A DNA stretch of 64,000 nucleotides, taken from contig JADJAA010000001.1 of the NCBI GenBank assembly GCA_016704485.1, positions 248,001 through 312,000 of the forward strand, in the 5' to 3' direction. The notes beneath the pieces were generated by a model, which was given only the letters and a program-made list of their open reading frames with translations, was not told where the DNA came from and made no database searches. Source of the DNA: Flavobacteriales bacterium (GTDB taxonomy: Bacteria > Bacteroidota > Bacteroidia > Flavobacteriales_F > PHOS-HE28). Within the stretch, counting starts at the first letter, position 1, and every line of letters begins with the position of its first letter. Shown piece by piece: positions 33,073-42,210 of this stretch. A program made the position numbers and the translations under genes.

Positions 33073-35595
33073 ATGCACTTCAATTATCCGCGCAGCAGCG
33101 CGTTCGCATTCGCGACTATCCTCGTAGCTTCACTTTTCGCTCAACGCCCGCCCGCACAACCCAACGCTGCCGAGATCCTGCACAAGATGCAGAAGCTGCA
33201 AGTGCTTGGCAGTGTGCTCTACATCGTAGCACATCCGGATGATGAGAACACCAAACTGATCGCATGGTTAGCCAATGGCAAGAAAGTGCGCACTGGCAAT
33301 CTGAGTCTTACCCGCGGTGATGGCGGCCAGAACCTGATCGGCCCGGAACTCGGTGATGCGCTCGGCATCATTCGCACGCAAGAGCTGATGGAAGCACGGC
33401 GCATCGATGGCGGCGAACAGTTCTTCACCCGCGCGGTGGACTTCGGCTACAGCAAAAGCGCCGATGAAAGTTTTGAGAAATGGGGTAAGCAGGAAGTTCT
33501 GAGCGATGTGGTGCGCGTGATACGACAGTTCCGTCCAGACATTATCATCACCCGTTTTTCGCATATTCCCGGAGGCACACATGGGCACCATACCGCAAGT
33601 GCCATCCTCGCGCACGAGGCGTTCGATCTGGCCGGTGACCCGAAGGCTTTTCCTGAACAACTGAAGGAAGGTCTTGAAGTATGGCAGCCGCGCCGCCTCT
33701 TCCATAACGGCAGCACATGGTGGCGGAAGGATCTTGCGGATATCGTGAAGACTGACAAGGATTGGTTCAGTGTGGATGTAGGTGGCTACGACCCGCTGCT
33801 GGGCCTGAGCTACACTGAGATCGCCGGGCGCAGCAGAAGCATGCACAAGAGCCAAGGGTTTGGTGCCGCTGAAACGATCGGCGAGCAGCTTGAATACTTG
33901 CATTTCGAAAAAGGCGACCGGCCGAAGGGTGATGATATTTTCGAGGGGATCGATATGACGTGGGGGCGGGTTGATGGAGGCGCATACGTTAGCTCGGTAT
34001 TGTCCGACGCAATCATGGAATTCAATCCGGAAAAGCCGGAGAAGGTGAGCAAGCATATCTCGGGTGCGCAAAGTGCCATTCAAGAACTGATGGTCATGAC
34101 GAAACACTCAGCGATGTGGTCCATCCTCAATGCTCGTAGAAATCTCGCACTCAATACTTTACGGGACCTCAATGGAGTTTCATTCGAATTCCTATCAAAC
34201 CAACCAACATACAGCTCGAATGATTCTGTCCCATTGGATATCGTTGTCGTTAGGCGCGGTTCACTTTCCCTGAAATATTCAATCAATGTAGCTAGTTGGC
34301 CATGGATGAAGAATATCATGAACTCAACTGGAGACCAGACAACTATGCTAAATTTCAAGGCGCCAAGTCCTGAAGAGGTTGATGAACCGTATTGGTTGAC
34401 GAAGGCGAAAGTGGGCGCTCTATATTCAACTACGGCCGAAGGAATTCAACCAATACTAGAGTCCTCGCTGAACGCATCCTTCTCGGCCACTATTGACGAA
34501 AGTGAACCACGAAGCTGGATTAGGTTGTCCGCATTCCATAAATGGGTCGACCGCGTAGACGGCGAACGCATCCGCCCGGTCTACATAACACCCGTCGCAG
34601 CCATCATTCCCAAGACCGAGATCCTTGTTGCAACAGGCGGCACACAGATCATCGAGGTGGAAGTGAAATCGCTAACCGATAGCCTCACCGGCCAACTCAA
34701 CGTTACACTGCCCGAAGGTTGGAGCACCACCAAGGACCTGAAGCGTGTGAACATCGCAAACCGTAACGAACGGCAAACATTCACATTCCAACTTATGCCT
34801 GGCGAGCTTTCGCAAGGAGGCGTTGCGCAATTCGAGTTCAGTGGTCCCAAGGGTAAGGCGGATCGCACACTTCATGAGATCGACTACCCGCACATTATGC
34901 CGCAGGTGTACTACACCCCCGCCGAAGTGAAGTTGATCCCGCTGGATGTGAAGGTGAATGCGAAACGCGTGGGCTATATCAAAGGCGCTGGAGACGATGT
35001 GCCACAAGCGATCGAACGGCTCGGTGTTACTGTGGATATGATCGATCCTTCAACCGCCACCTTGGAGAGCATTTCGAAATATGACGCGATCGTGGTCGGC
35101 ATTCGCGCATACAACACCGAGAAAGCAATGGCGCAATTCAATCCCACGCTGATGAAGTTCGTGGAGAATGGTGGCACCGTGGTGGCCCAGTACAATACGA
35201 TGAGCCGCGATATGATCTTGCCGGATTCGCTGATCGGCCCCTATCCTTTCAAGCTTTCGCGCAACCGGGTTACAGTTGAAGAAGCGCCACCAATTTTCCT
35301 GGATCCAAAACTTCCGTTGCTGAACACCCCGAACAAGATCACACTTGCCGACTTCGATGGCTGGGTGCAGGAACGGGGACTCTATTTTGTTGGTGAACGC
35401 GATCCGAAATATACAGCACTCATCAGCTGGAATGATCCCGGCGAAGATCCGGTAGATGGCGCGTTGATCACCTGCGACTATGGTAAAGGACGATACGTTT
35501 ATACGGGGATCAGTTTTTTCAGGGAGCTGCCGGCGGGAGTTGCGGGCGCTTATCGGCTTTGGGCGAACCTTATTTCTCGTAGGACAGAGAAATAA
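33073..35595 (+). CDS. PIG-L family deacetylase, multidomain and exported
   Basis: 840-residue exported protein with a signal peptide (AFAFATILVASLFAQ). The N-terminal PIG-L/LmbE deacetylase domain (about 45-300) has the zinc site in VAHPDDENTK (His54, Asp57) and the partner HxxH-type stretch GGTHGHHTAS. These enzymes remove acetyl groups from N-acetylglucosaminyl substrates. A middle beta-rich region has FTFQLMPGEL, and the C-terminal about 220 residues form a glutamine-amidotransferase-like flavodoxin fold (VGYIKGAGDDVPQAIERLGV, YDAIVVGIRAYNT). A stretch near 34110-34540 is visibly richer in A and T than its flanks. The natural substrate is unknown. Confidence 0.87.
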   Translation: MHFNYPRSSAFAFATILVASLFAQRPPAQPNAAEILHKMQKLQVLGSVLYIVAHPDDENTKLIAWLANGKKVRTGNLSLTRGDGGQNLIGPELGDALGIIRTQELMEARRIDGGEQFFTRAVDFGYSKSADESFEKWGKQEVLSDVVRVIRQFRPDIIITRFSHIPGGTHGHHTASAILAHEAFDLAGDPKAFPEQLKEGLEVWQPRRLFHNGSTWWRKDLADIVKTDKDWFSVDVGGYDPLLGLSYTEIAGRSRSMHKSQGFGAAETIGEQLEYLHFEKGDRPKGDDIFEGIDMTWGRVDGGAYVSSVLSDAIMEFNPEKPEKVSKHISGAQSAIQELMVMTKHSAMWSILNARRNLALNTLRDLNGVSFEFLSNQPTYSSNDSVPLDIVVVRRGSLSLKYSINVASWPWMKNIMNSTGDQTTMLNFKAPSPEEVDEPYWLTKAKVGALYSTTAEGIQPILESSLNASFSATIDESEPRSWIRLSAFHKWVDRVDGERIRPVYITPVAAIIPKTEILVATGGTQIIEVEVKSLTDSLTGQLNVTLPEGWSTTKDLKRVNIANRNERQTFTFQLMPGELSQGGVAQFEFSGPKGKADRTLHEIDYPHIMPQVYYTPAEVKLIPLDVKVNAKRVGYIKGAGDDVPQAIERLGVTVDMIDPSTATLESISKYDAIVVGIRAYNTEKAMAQFNPTLMKFVENGGTVVAQYNTMSRDMILPDSLIGPYPFKLSRNRVTVEEAPPIFLDPKLPLLNTPNKITLADFDGWVQERGLYFVGERDPKYTALISWNDPGEDPVDGALITCDYGKGRYVYTGISFFRELPAGVAGAYRLWANLISRRTEK

Positions 35596-35597
35596 GG

Positions 35598-35890
35598 AAT
35601 GGAGAATTTAGAATGAAGAATGGAGAACTTTGAATGTAGCGCCTGCTTGTTCCAAGTCAACCACTTGGGAATGGTCTCAAAGAAAATGGAGAATTTAGAA
35701 TGAAGAATGGAGAATTTTGAATGTAGCGCCTGCTTGTTCCAAGTCAACCACTTGGGAATGGTCTCAAAGAAAATGAAGAATTTAGAATGAAGAATGGAGA
35801 ACTTTGAATTAAGCGCCTGCTTGTTCCAAGTCAACCACTTGGGAATGGTCTCAAAGAAAATGAAGAATTTAGAATGAAGAATGTAGAACT
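35598..35890 (+). repeat. Tandem array: 87-bp unit, three copies plus a partial fourth
   Basis: Copies begin at 35598, 35685, 35772 and 35859 with an 87-base period. Each has a purine-rich part (GGAGAATTTAGAATGAAGAA) and a unique part in which CCAAGT and ACTTGG form a small hairpin. The copies are nearly identical, so the expansion is recent. The 87 bp period is a multiple of three, which produces a spurious open frame on the minus strand. The array lies between the PIG-L gene and the four-helix-bundle gene. Confidence 0.95.
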
Positions 35891-35897
35891 TGGAACT
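35865..35897 (+). repeat. Left flanking direct repeat of the four-helix-bundle gene
   Basis: GAATTTAGAATGAAGAATG then TAGAACTTGGAACT. The same sequence minus seven bases recurs at 36307-36332 on the other side of the gene, in direct orientation. It overlaps the last partial unit of the 87-bp array. Confidence 0.75.
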
Positions 35898-35914
35898 TTG
35901 AGCACGTGAGCCCT

Positions 35915-36286
35915 ATGGAACGGAAATACGATCTGGATGAACGATGCGTGAATTTCAGTGCGGCAATCCTTATTTATGTTGACCGAATGCCAAGATCTGA
36001 AGCCGGCAGACATATGGGGCGACAGCTTTTGAGAAGCGGTACTGCGCCCGCATTGCACTATGGTGAAGTTCAAGGCGCCGAATCACAAGCCGATTTCATT
36101 CACAAAATGCGAATAGCCTTAAAGGAATTACGAGAATCTCGGAATAATATCCGCGTACAGTTCAAGGCAAAGCTGATGGATGGGTCCCGGAAAGAAAATG
36201 CATCGCTTTTGAATGAATGCGTTGAACTCGTCGCCATTTTCGCAGCTAGTGTAAAGACCGCAGAACGAAACAAGATCAAAAAATGA
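35915..36286 (+). CDS. Four-helix-bundle (S23/IVS-type, Avd-like) protein
   Basis: 123-residue small helical protein. Seen: DERCVNFSAAILIYVDRMP, GRHMGRQLLRSGTAPALHYG, then EVQGAESQADFIHKMRIALK and ELRESRNNIRVQF. This is the signature of the four-helix-bundle family first found in 23S rRNA intervening sequences and related to the Avd proteins of diversity-generating retroelements (DGRs). Members are often basic and bind nucleic acid, but the cellular role is unsettled. No reverse transcriptase or template repeat is nearby, so this is not a DGR. The ATG at 35915 is preferred; a GTG lies three codons upstream. It is bracketed by direct repeats. Confidence 0.85.
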   Translation: MERKYDLDERCVNFSAAILIYVDRMPRSEAGRHMGRQLLRSGTAPALHYGEVQGAESQADFIHKMRIALKELRESRNNIRVQFKAKLMDGSRKENASLLNECVELVAIFAASVKTAERNKIKK

Positions 36287-36306
36287 ACCGGCCCTTTGGG
36301 AATGTA

Positions 36307-36332
36307 GAATTTAGATTGAAGAACTTGGAACT
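36307..36332 (+). repeat. Right flanking direct repeat of the four-helix-bundle gene
   Basis: GAATTTAGATTGAAGAAC then TTGGAACT, starting 20 bases after the stop. It matches the left flank apart from one substitution and a seven-base gap. Confidence 0.75.
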
Positions 36333-36478
36333 GCTTCTCCACTGGGACACACTGCTGTTTGGACAGGGCGCGTTGATCATTCTCCATTCCTTTGGCTTTG
36401 TTCGAATGAAATGAAACAGTTTTTCCAGACGATAGATCTAAATGCGGCTCTAAGGTCCCCAAAACCAGCCGAGGCCCT

Positions 36479-36522
36479 AGTTGATCATTCTACATTCTCC
36501 ATTCTTCATTCTAAATTCCATT
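36479..36522 (-). repeat. Inverted copy of the flanking repeat
   Basis: The top strand reads CATTCTCCATTCTTCATTC then TAAATTCC, the reverse complement of the purine-rich half of the 87-bp unit. A shorter related piece (TTGATCATTCTCCATTCC) is at 36374-36391. The copy lies just before the GTG start of the symporter. Confidence 0.75.
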
Positions 36523-36527
36523 AGGCA

Positions 36528-38324
36528 GTGCATTGGCTCGACTGGCTCATCCTCTTCGGCACGCTCGGCTTCATCGTGGGCTATGGTGTGTGGAAAACAC
36601 GCAAGGATGCCACAAGCGAAAATTATTTGCGCGGTGGTAGTGATAACCGTTGGTGGGCGGTTGGCCTTAGCGTGATGGCTACGCAAGCATCGGCAATTAC
36701 GTTCTTGAGCACGCCAGGGCAAGGGTTCTTGGATGGCATGGGATTCATCCAGTTCTATTTCGGGTTACCGTTGGCGATGATCGTGATCGGCTATGTGTTC
36801 ATTCCGCTGTACTACAAGATGAACGTGTACACGGCGTATGAGTTCATTGGCAAGCGATTCGATAATCGCACTCGATTATTAACTGCCGGTCTGTTCTTGT
36901 TCCAACGCGGTTTGGCTGCCGGAATTACGATCTATGCACCAAGCATTATCCTCAGTAAGATCCTGCATTGGCCTCTTTCATGGACATGCGTGTTCATTGG
37001 TGGCTTGGTGATCCTGTACACAACATCCGGTGGTGCCAAGGCAGTAGGAGTTACGCACAAGCAACAAATGGCCGTGATGTTCCTCGGCATTTTCGCGGCT
37101 TTCGGTTTTACCATTTACTATCTCAGCAGCAATGCATCGTTCACTGAAGGCATGTCGCTTGCCGCTTCGTTGGGAAAAATGGAGATCGTGAACACGTCCT
37201 GGGATCCAGCTACCAAATACACCCTGTGGAGCGGACTGATCGGCGGTTTCTTTTTGCAACTCTCTTACTTCGGCACGGATCAAAGTCAGGTGCAACGGTA
37301 TTTGGGTGGTAAGGACATTAAGCAAGCGCGACAAGGGTTGTTCATGAACGCGATCCTGAAGATACCCATGCAGTTCTTTATTCTGCTCACTGGTGTGTTG
37401 GTCTATGTCTTCTACCTGTTCCACGCCGCGCCGATCCACTGGAACTCTGCCAATGTGGAAGCGATGACCAACATCGCATATGAAGAGCGCGGACCTTTGG
37501 TTGTTGGTGAAAAAGAATACCTGGACTATCCGCTAAACCCTGTGCAACTCATGCACAGAAGCACCACCGATTCGATCCGAACGAACGCGAACGCATGGAT
37601 CACTGCTGGAAGACAACAAGACACAGAAGCACAGAATGCCGCACATGAACGATTGACTCAAAACCTTGCACACGACGGCCAGCTTCGAAGTGCCTATCGC
37701 GATGAAATAAAAGAAACATTACCCGACCGTGAACCGAACGACAAGGATTACATCTTCGTGAGTTACGTGATGGATTTTTTGCCCGTGGGGATCGTTGGTT
37801 TGTTGTTGGCCATGATCTTCAGTGCGGGCATGAGCAGTACGAGTGCAGAGCTTAGCTCACTTGCCACTACCAGCATCGTGGATATTGTACAGAGGGACAG
37901 AACGGATGCCCAACAAGTGAAAGCCACGAAACGCGCCACCATCGTATTCGGCTTATTAGCGTTGGCTTTCGCTGCCATATTCCACTTGTTCGAGAATCTA
38001 ATACAAGCAGTTAACATTCTTGGATCCCTATTCTACGGAACAATACTCGGTATCTTCCTGGTCGCATTTTTCATAAAGCGCATTGGCGGTACTGCAGTAT
38101 TCGCTGCCGCTTTGATCACACAAGCCTTGGTATTGATCCATTTCGCATTGGATACCCTTGAACTTTTCGCTGTAACGGATACGTATGGGATCACTAGCGA
38201 CCCTTTGGAGATCGGATTCCTATGGTACAACCTTATCGCTCCGGCTATCCTTGTTGCGTTGGCCTTCCTATTTCAACAACTGATCCCACCCAGGACGGAT
38301 CCTCCCGTTGAATTCAACGTTTAA
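36528..38324 (+). CDS. Sodium:solute symporter (SSS family)
   Basis: 598-residue Na+-coupled transporter of the SSF superfamily. Seen: WWAVGLSVMATQASAITFLS, the first core helix with the family Ser/Thr residues; TAYEFIGKRFDNRTRLLTA; SYFGTDQSQVQRYLGGKD, a strongly conserved loop; and FSAGMSSTSAELSSLATTS, containing the Na2-site Ser/Thr. About 13 helices are visible, and a hydrophilic loop of roughly 90 residues (about 305-400) is inserted between two of them, longer than usual. The start is GTG at 36528. The repeat-rich DNA directly upstream may affect its expression. Substrate unknown (sugar, sialic acid or similar are typical). Confidence 0.9.
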   Translation: MHWLDWLILFGTLGFIVGYGVWKTRKDATSENYLRGGSDNRWWAVGLSVMATQASAITFLSTPGQGFLDGMGFIQFYFGLPLAMIVIGYVFIPLYYKMNVYTAYEFIGKRFDNRTRLLTAGLFLFQRGLAAGITIYAPSIILSKILHWPLSWTCVFIGGLVILYTTSGGAKAVGVTHKQQMAVMFLGIFAAFGFTIYYLSSNASFTEGMSLAASLGKMEIVNTSWDPATKYTLWSGLIGGFFLQLSYFGTDQSQVQRYLGGKDIKQARQGLFMNAILKIPMQFFILLTGVLVYVFYLFHAAPIHWNSANVEAMTNIAYEERGPLVVGEKEYLDYPLNPVQLMHRSTTDSIRTNANAWITAGRQQDTEAQNAAHERLTQNLAHDGQLRSAYRDEIKETLPDREPNDKDYIFVSYVMDFLPVGIVGLLLAMIFSAGMSSTSAELSSLATTSIVDIVQRDRTDAQQVKATKRATIVFGLLALAFAAIFHLFENLIQAVNILGSLFYGTILGIFLVAFFIKRIGGTAVFAAALITQALVLIHFALDTLELFAVTDTYGITSDPLEIGFLWYNLIAPAILVALAFLFQQLIPPRTDPPVEFNV

Positions 38325-38552
38325 GCTGCACTCATCTTGACCGAACCGGAATACCTGTAAGACTTATTGAACGACGCTATCCTTGGACGTACCGATGGAA
38401 AAGACCAAGGTGTACGCTCACACATGAGTATGATCGAATTCCCAAGAATGGTTGCCAGATCTGTTCTTTTGATCGCAAATATTACTTGGAACCAAGCGGC
38501 CTGTTTCGTTTCTTTGCGGTTCAACCCTCTAAAGTACCCTCATTAAAAGGAC

Positions 38553-40451
38553 ATGAAAAAGATCTACATTTCCGCACTCGCCGTTGCGTTGATCGGCAGC
38601 AGTGCATATGCGCAGAATTCGATTACGCAATTGAATACCAGCAAGCAACACAATGCTGGCGACTACGTCCCTTCTCATGGCACCACACAGGCGATCCCGA
38701 ATGCTGGGGAGAACCGTGTAACACCATTCTGGACCGAAGATTTCTCAGGCGGTTCCATTCCTGCAAATTGGACGAATACTGATGACACTTCAGCCCCTAC
38801 TGAACTTGCCGTGTTCGTATGGTCCAACGTTTCTGCGGATGTTGCAGCTGCTGCACTGAACTATCTGCCATCTTCCGATTTCATGGCTTCATCGGCGTCC
38901 AATGGATACCTCTGGTGCAATTCTGATCGTGGCTTAGCTGCTGCTCCTGCAGTTCCTCAGCATACACAGCTTACAACAACAGCGATCGATTGTTCTGGTC
39001 AAGCTTCGGTTCTATTCTCTATGGAGAGCTTGATCGGGGTTTACGAGAACAATGCTTCTGAATTCGTGAAGCTGCGTGTGAGTACTGACCTTTTGACCTG
39101 GACGGACTTTTTCCCTTTCCCATGTTTGGTAACCGGTGCAGCTGCACCTCCTTGCACACGCTGGTCCGGAAACCCTGATCTGGTAGAGGTCGACATCACC
39201 TCTGTTGCTGCTAACCAAGCCACTGTATACCTACAGTTCGAGTGGAACGGCGGATGGGAGTATTTCTGGGCAATTGATGATCTTGCATTGTCTTCTGTTC
39301 CTGATTACGAGCGCACCTTCCTCTTTGGTGTTCTGTCTCATGCAAGTGAAGGTGTTGAATATGGACGTATTCCTTCTGGCCAACTCGGAAGCGATTTCGT
39401 GCTGGGTGCTCAAGTTCGCAATTTCGGACAGATGGCGCAGACCAACATGACCATCACCGCTGATGTTCTCGATCCAAGCATGGCTCCTTCGTTCAATACT
39501 TCTGAGTCATACGCTTCCATTGCACCAGGTGACACTGCATTCATGAATATGGCCGTACCACTGCCGGGTACAATGGCGCAAGGTATCTACACCGTTAATT
39601 TTGCGGTCACCTCGGATAACGATGCTGATGAAGAAGATCCTTCTGATGACGGCACCCAGCGTACGTTCGAGATCAATGATGACCTCTACTCAGTAGATAA
39701 CCTTGGTAACCACCCTGCTGGAACCGAGATCACATCATCCTTGGGAACTGCAAGTTTCGTAGGTGGCGAAGATGGCCTGATCGCATTTACCAAATACGAC
39801 ATCACGAATGACCTGGAGGTGTTTGGTCTGGAGATCGATCTTACCCCAGCTTCTGTTGCAGGAGCCACGCTTGTTGCTGCGCTGCGTGATACAGCAGATG
39901 TTAATGCAGACATAACAACAATTCTTCTTGCAGAAAGCGATCTTTATGTGTTGACCGCCGCTGATGTTGCAGCAGGTGTGGTACGCGTGCCATTCTTGAA
40001 TTCGTACACACTTACTCCGAATGCTTACTACGCTGGAGTTGAGATGTTCAGCAACGCCAATGCAGAAGACATGGGCGTAATGGATGATGCGACAGTGCCA
40101 CAACCTGGTGATGTGAGCCTTATCTATATTGCAGGTGACCAAGTATATGGTAATGGTAATGCATTGGCGATCCGCCTTGTTAACGAGCCGATAACCATTG
40201 GTATCAACGAAGTGGAGGAACTGAGCGGTATCTCCGTATTCCCGAACCCAAGCAACGGTATCTTCACTGTAAACGCAGCTGTTGCTGGTGTGTACACTGT
40301 CGAAGTTACCAACGTGATCGGTGAGATCGTTCACGCTGAGCGCATCAACGGTACCACCTCGATCGACATGAGCAACGTAGCAAAAGGCGTCTACATGGTA
40401 CGTGTAAGCAGCGAGACTGCTAGCACCGTGCAGCGTGTTACGTTGAAGTAA
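38553..40451 (+). CDS. T9SS cargo protein with type A sorting domain
   Basis: 632-residue secreted protein. Seen: signal peptide MKKIYISALAVALIGSSAYA; an N-terminal jelly-roll-like region (TEDFSGGSIPANW, a common opening of choice-of-anchor domains, and QATVYLQFEWNGGWEYFWAI); a CARDB-like region (YASIAPGDTAFMNMAVPLPG, IYTVNFAVTSDNDADEEDP); and the C-terminal sorting domain with ISVFPNPSNGIFTVN and KGVYMVRVSS. It should pass through the T9SS, with the sorting domain removed and the protein attached or released. No catalytic site was seen, so an adhesive or structural role is the best inference. Its own terminator follows. Confidence 0.85.
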   Translation: MKKIYISALAVALIGSSAYAQNSITQLNTSKQHNAGDYVPSHGTTQAIPNAGENRVTPFWTEDFSGGSIPANWTNTDDTSAPTELAVFVWSNVSADVAAAALNYLPSSDFMASSASNGYLWCNSDRGLAAAPAVPQHTQLTTTAIDCSGQASVLFSMESLIGVYENNASEFVKLRVSTDLLTWTDFFPFPCLVTGAAAPPCTRWSGNPDLVEVDITSVAANQATVYLQFEWNGGWEYFWAIDDLALSSVPDYERTFLFGVLSHASEGVEYGRIPSGQLGSDFVLGAQVRNFGQMAQTNMTITADVLDPSMAPSFNTSESYASIAPGDTAFMNMAVPLPGTMAQGIYTVNFAVTSDNDADEEDPSDDGTQRTFEINDDLYSVDNLGNHPAGTEITSSLGTASFVGGEDGLIAFTKYDITNDLEVFGLEIDLTPASVAGATLVAALRDTADVNADITTILLAESDLYVLTAADVAAGVVRVPFLNSYTLTPNAYYAGVEMFSNANAEDMGVMDDATVPQPGDVSLIYIAGDQVYGNGNALAIRLVNEPITIGINEVEELSGISVFPNPSNGIFTVNAAVAGVYTVEVTNVIGEIVHAERINGTTSIDMSNVAKGVYMVRVSSETASTVQRVTLK

Positions 40452-40469
40452 TTTCTTTGACCTTTATGA

Positions 40470-40503
40470 GAAGGGGCCGTCTCGGAAGAGGCGGCCCTTT
40501 TTA
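40470..40503 (+). terminator. Terminator after the T9SS cargo gene
   Basis: AAGGGGCCGTCTC and GAGGCGGCCCTTTTT form a GC-rich stem around GGAA, with a run of T. Confidence 0.85.
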
Positions 40504-40706
40504 ATTGCCAATTTATCTTTCCGGTCAACAGACCCGAAAGCTGCACATCCATGCACCTAGGCATCCAATGATCGATCCGGTTATCCCTTGTACTTTATTG
40601 GATGATCTTTACACATTATCACCTTTAGCTAAGCGATCTTGCGATCCAGAAAAGTATCGATCTGCTGTCTTCCGGATTATATTGAACGCTCTAACGCTCA
40701 TTCATA

Positions 40707-41105
40707 ATGGAAGTGACCACCATACGACAACGTGCTACGTTCGCTGCCTCCCCTGAAAAGGTCTATGACGCTTTGATGAATGCACGATCGCATAGTCGCT
40801 TTACACACCAAAAGGCCCGCATCGGAAAAAAGGTGGGTGACCCTTTCATCTCCCTGGACGGCTATATCGACGGTGTTAACCTTGCGCTCGACCCCGGAAA
40901 ACGGATAGTGCAAAGTTGGCGTGCGCACCAGATCGGTTGGCCGGAACTACATTATTCACAGATCAGTGTACGCCTAGAGGCGATCGCTAACGGTACCCGC
41001 ATGATCTTACGGCATGAGCGCGTCCCAGCTCAACTGGCCGCTCGATTGCGCCACAAATGGCATAGTACGTATTGGGTTCCACTAAAGGCGATGCTGAACA
41101 AATGA
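40707..41105 (+). CDS. SRPBCC (AHSA1-like) domain protein
   Basis: 132-residue START/Bet v1-like fold protein. Seen: the opening IRQRATFAASPEKVYDALM, typical of the AHSA1 group; a central RIVQSWRAHQIGWPELHYSQ segment; and a final helix with WVPLKAML. Family members bind hydrophobic ligands in a deep pocket, and Aha1 proteins of eukaryotes activate Hsp90, but for bacterial members the ligand is usually unknown. No neighbouring gene suggests a pathway. Moderate confidence in the fold, low in function. Confidence 0.78.
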   Translation: MEVTTIRQRATFAASPEKVYDALMNARSHSRFTHQKARIGKKVGDPFISLDGYIDGVNLALDPGKRIVQSWRAHQIGWPELHYSQISVRLEAIANGTRMILRHERVPAQLAARLRHKWHSTYWVPLKAMLNK

Positions 41106-41152
41106 GTTTACCTCATCACTTAGCCGAGACGCTACCATAGACAACACAGCAA

Positions 41153-41183
41153 CAAAAAAGCCCTCCTGAGAGGGCCTTTTATT
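41153..41183. terminator. Bidirectional terminator between SRPBCC and DUF2911 genes
   Basis: AAAAAAGCCCTC and GAGGGCCTTTTATT pair around CTGA. Runs of A and T on the two sides suit both converging transcripts. Confidence 0.75.
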
Positions 41184-41200
41184 AACCGATCGGCCAAGTA

Positions 41201-42070
41201 CTATTTGGCGTTCAAAGTGCTACCCTTATTCGTATCCACTTTCCCTTTTAGACTGATCAATAGTTCATTGTTCTTCTCAACATACGCATCAGACTTGGCC
41301 TCTTTTGCCAATCCTATGCTCAAATTCGCAGTTTCCACGGCTTTGGTGAACTGGCCATTCTCGGCATAAGCCAGTGCCAAGGTGTGCGTATTCCAATACT
41401 TTTTCTCAAGATCAACACTCTGCTGAGCATATTTCAGTGCTTCCTCAGGCTTCAGCTTATGATCCACCAAGTATCGTGCACTACTAGCGTAAGCACGATA
41501 ATCAACAGCAGGATCGGCTATTGCCTTTTTTATGTTCTCCAGTGCCTTTTCTTGGGAATCCGCATGGATATTCATTGTGGCTTTGGTCTTTTCCCAACGT
41601 AATTCCAGCACCGCATCGTCATCGATCACGCTCTCGAAGCCAATGGTGAATGTCTCGGTGAATTCAGTTCGCACGACCCTGACCTTAACTGCAAGTACAT
41701 CTTCTTCGGGCTTACGATCACTTTCTCCCCATAGCTCGGTGTTCTTATTGAAAATAACTTCCCACGCACCTTCACGGGGTACCGTGAACAATGAGTACTT
41801 CCCCGCTTCAAGCTTTTGGCCTTCAATTTCGATCGTGCCATCAGTTTCGAACTGGGTTGCCTTGTTAGCTCCTGTACGCCAAACCTGACCATATGGAACA
41901 AGCCCTCCGAAGATCGTTCTTCCTTTTACACTTGGTCGGGAATACTCCACCTCGATCTTTGTAAGGCCTACGATCTGCTCCACTTCACCATGGGAACTTG
42001 GTTGGGGCAGATCTTGCGCAAATGCTGGCGTAATGACAAATAGCAACGCCGGGAGTAATAGGTTCTTCAT
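41201..42070 (-). CDS. DUF2911 exported protein with helical repeat tail
   Basis: 289 residues with a signal peptide (MKNLLLPALLFVITPAFAQ). The DUF2911 domain (about 22-180) is recognised by VEYSRPSVKGRTIFGGLVPY, GQVWRTGANKATQFETDG and YSLFTVPREGAWEVIFNK. A TPR-like C-terminal part follows (ALKYAQQSVDLEKKYWNTHT, LALAYAENGQFTKAVETA). DUF2911 proteins are common in Bacteroidota envelopes but their role is unknown; the fold resembles small beta-sandwich binding domains. A full -7 element lies about 65 bases upstream, so it is likely a single-gene unit. Confidence 0.85.
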   Translation of the reverse strand: MKNLLLPALLFVITPAFAQDLPQPSSHGEVEQIVGLTKIEVEYSRPSVKGRTIFGGLVPYGQVWRTGANKATQFETDGTIEIEGQKLEAGKYSLFTVPREGAWEVIFNKNTELWGESDRKPEEDVLAVKVRVVRTEFTETFTIGFESVIDDDAVLELRWEKTKATMNIHADSQEKALENIKKAIADPAVDYRAYASSARYLVDHKLKPEEALKYAQQSVDLEKKYWNTHTLALAYAENGQFTKAVETANLSIGLAKEAKSDAYVEKNNELLISLKGKVDTNKGSTLNAK

Positions 42071-42128
42071 CTTTTTAAGGTTTCAATTGGAAAATACGGT
42101 CTTGGGTCCGCAGTATGGATCTGCGGTG

Positions 42129-42136
42129 CAAATTTA
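42129..42136 (-). promoter_or_regulatory. -7 element for the DUF2911 gene
   Basis: TAAATTTG followed by C on the minus strand, matching TAnnTTTG, about 60 bases upstream of the start. Confidence 0.5.
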
Positions 42137-42210
42137 ATGCCTCAAACTGTAATTCGTACGCATGAGTAAATACAGTGACCACATGCAAAGCCTGAACATA
42201 CCACGACCGA

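Noticed and set aside
33268..34107. Leftward frame of about 280 codons
   Set aside because: Antisense to the PIG-L deacetylase domain, whose zinc motif is on the other strand.
35550..35834. Leftward frame of about 94 codons across the 87-bp array
   Set aside because: The period is a multiple of three, so the array is open by arithmetic. The predicted peptide only mirrors the repeat.
35598..35890. CRISPR-like array
   Set aside because: The whole 87-base unit repeats, with no short repeat/unique-spacer alternation, and no cas genes are present.
35865..36332. Diversity-generating retroelement
   Set aside because: An Avd-like protein is present, but no reverse transcriptase, template repeat or variable repeat was found.
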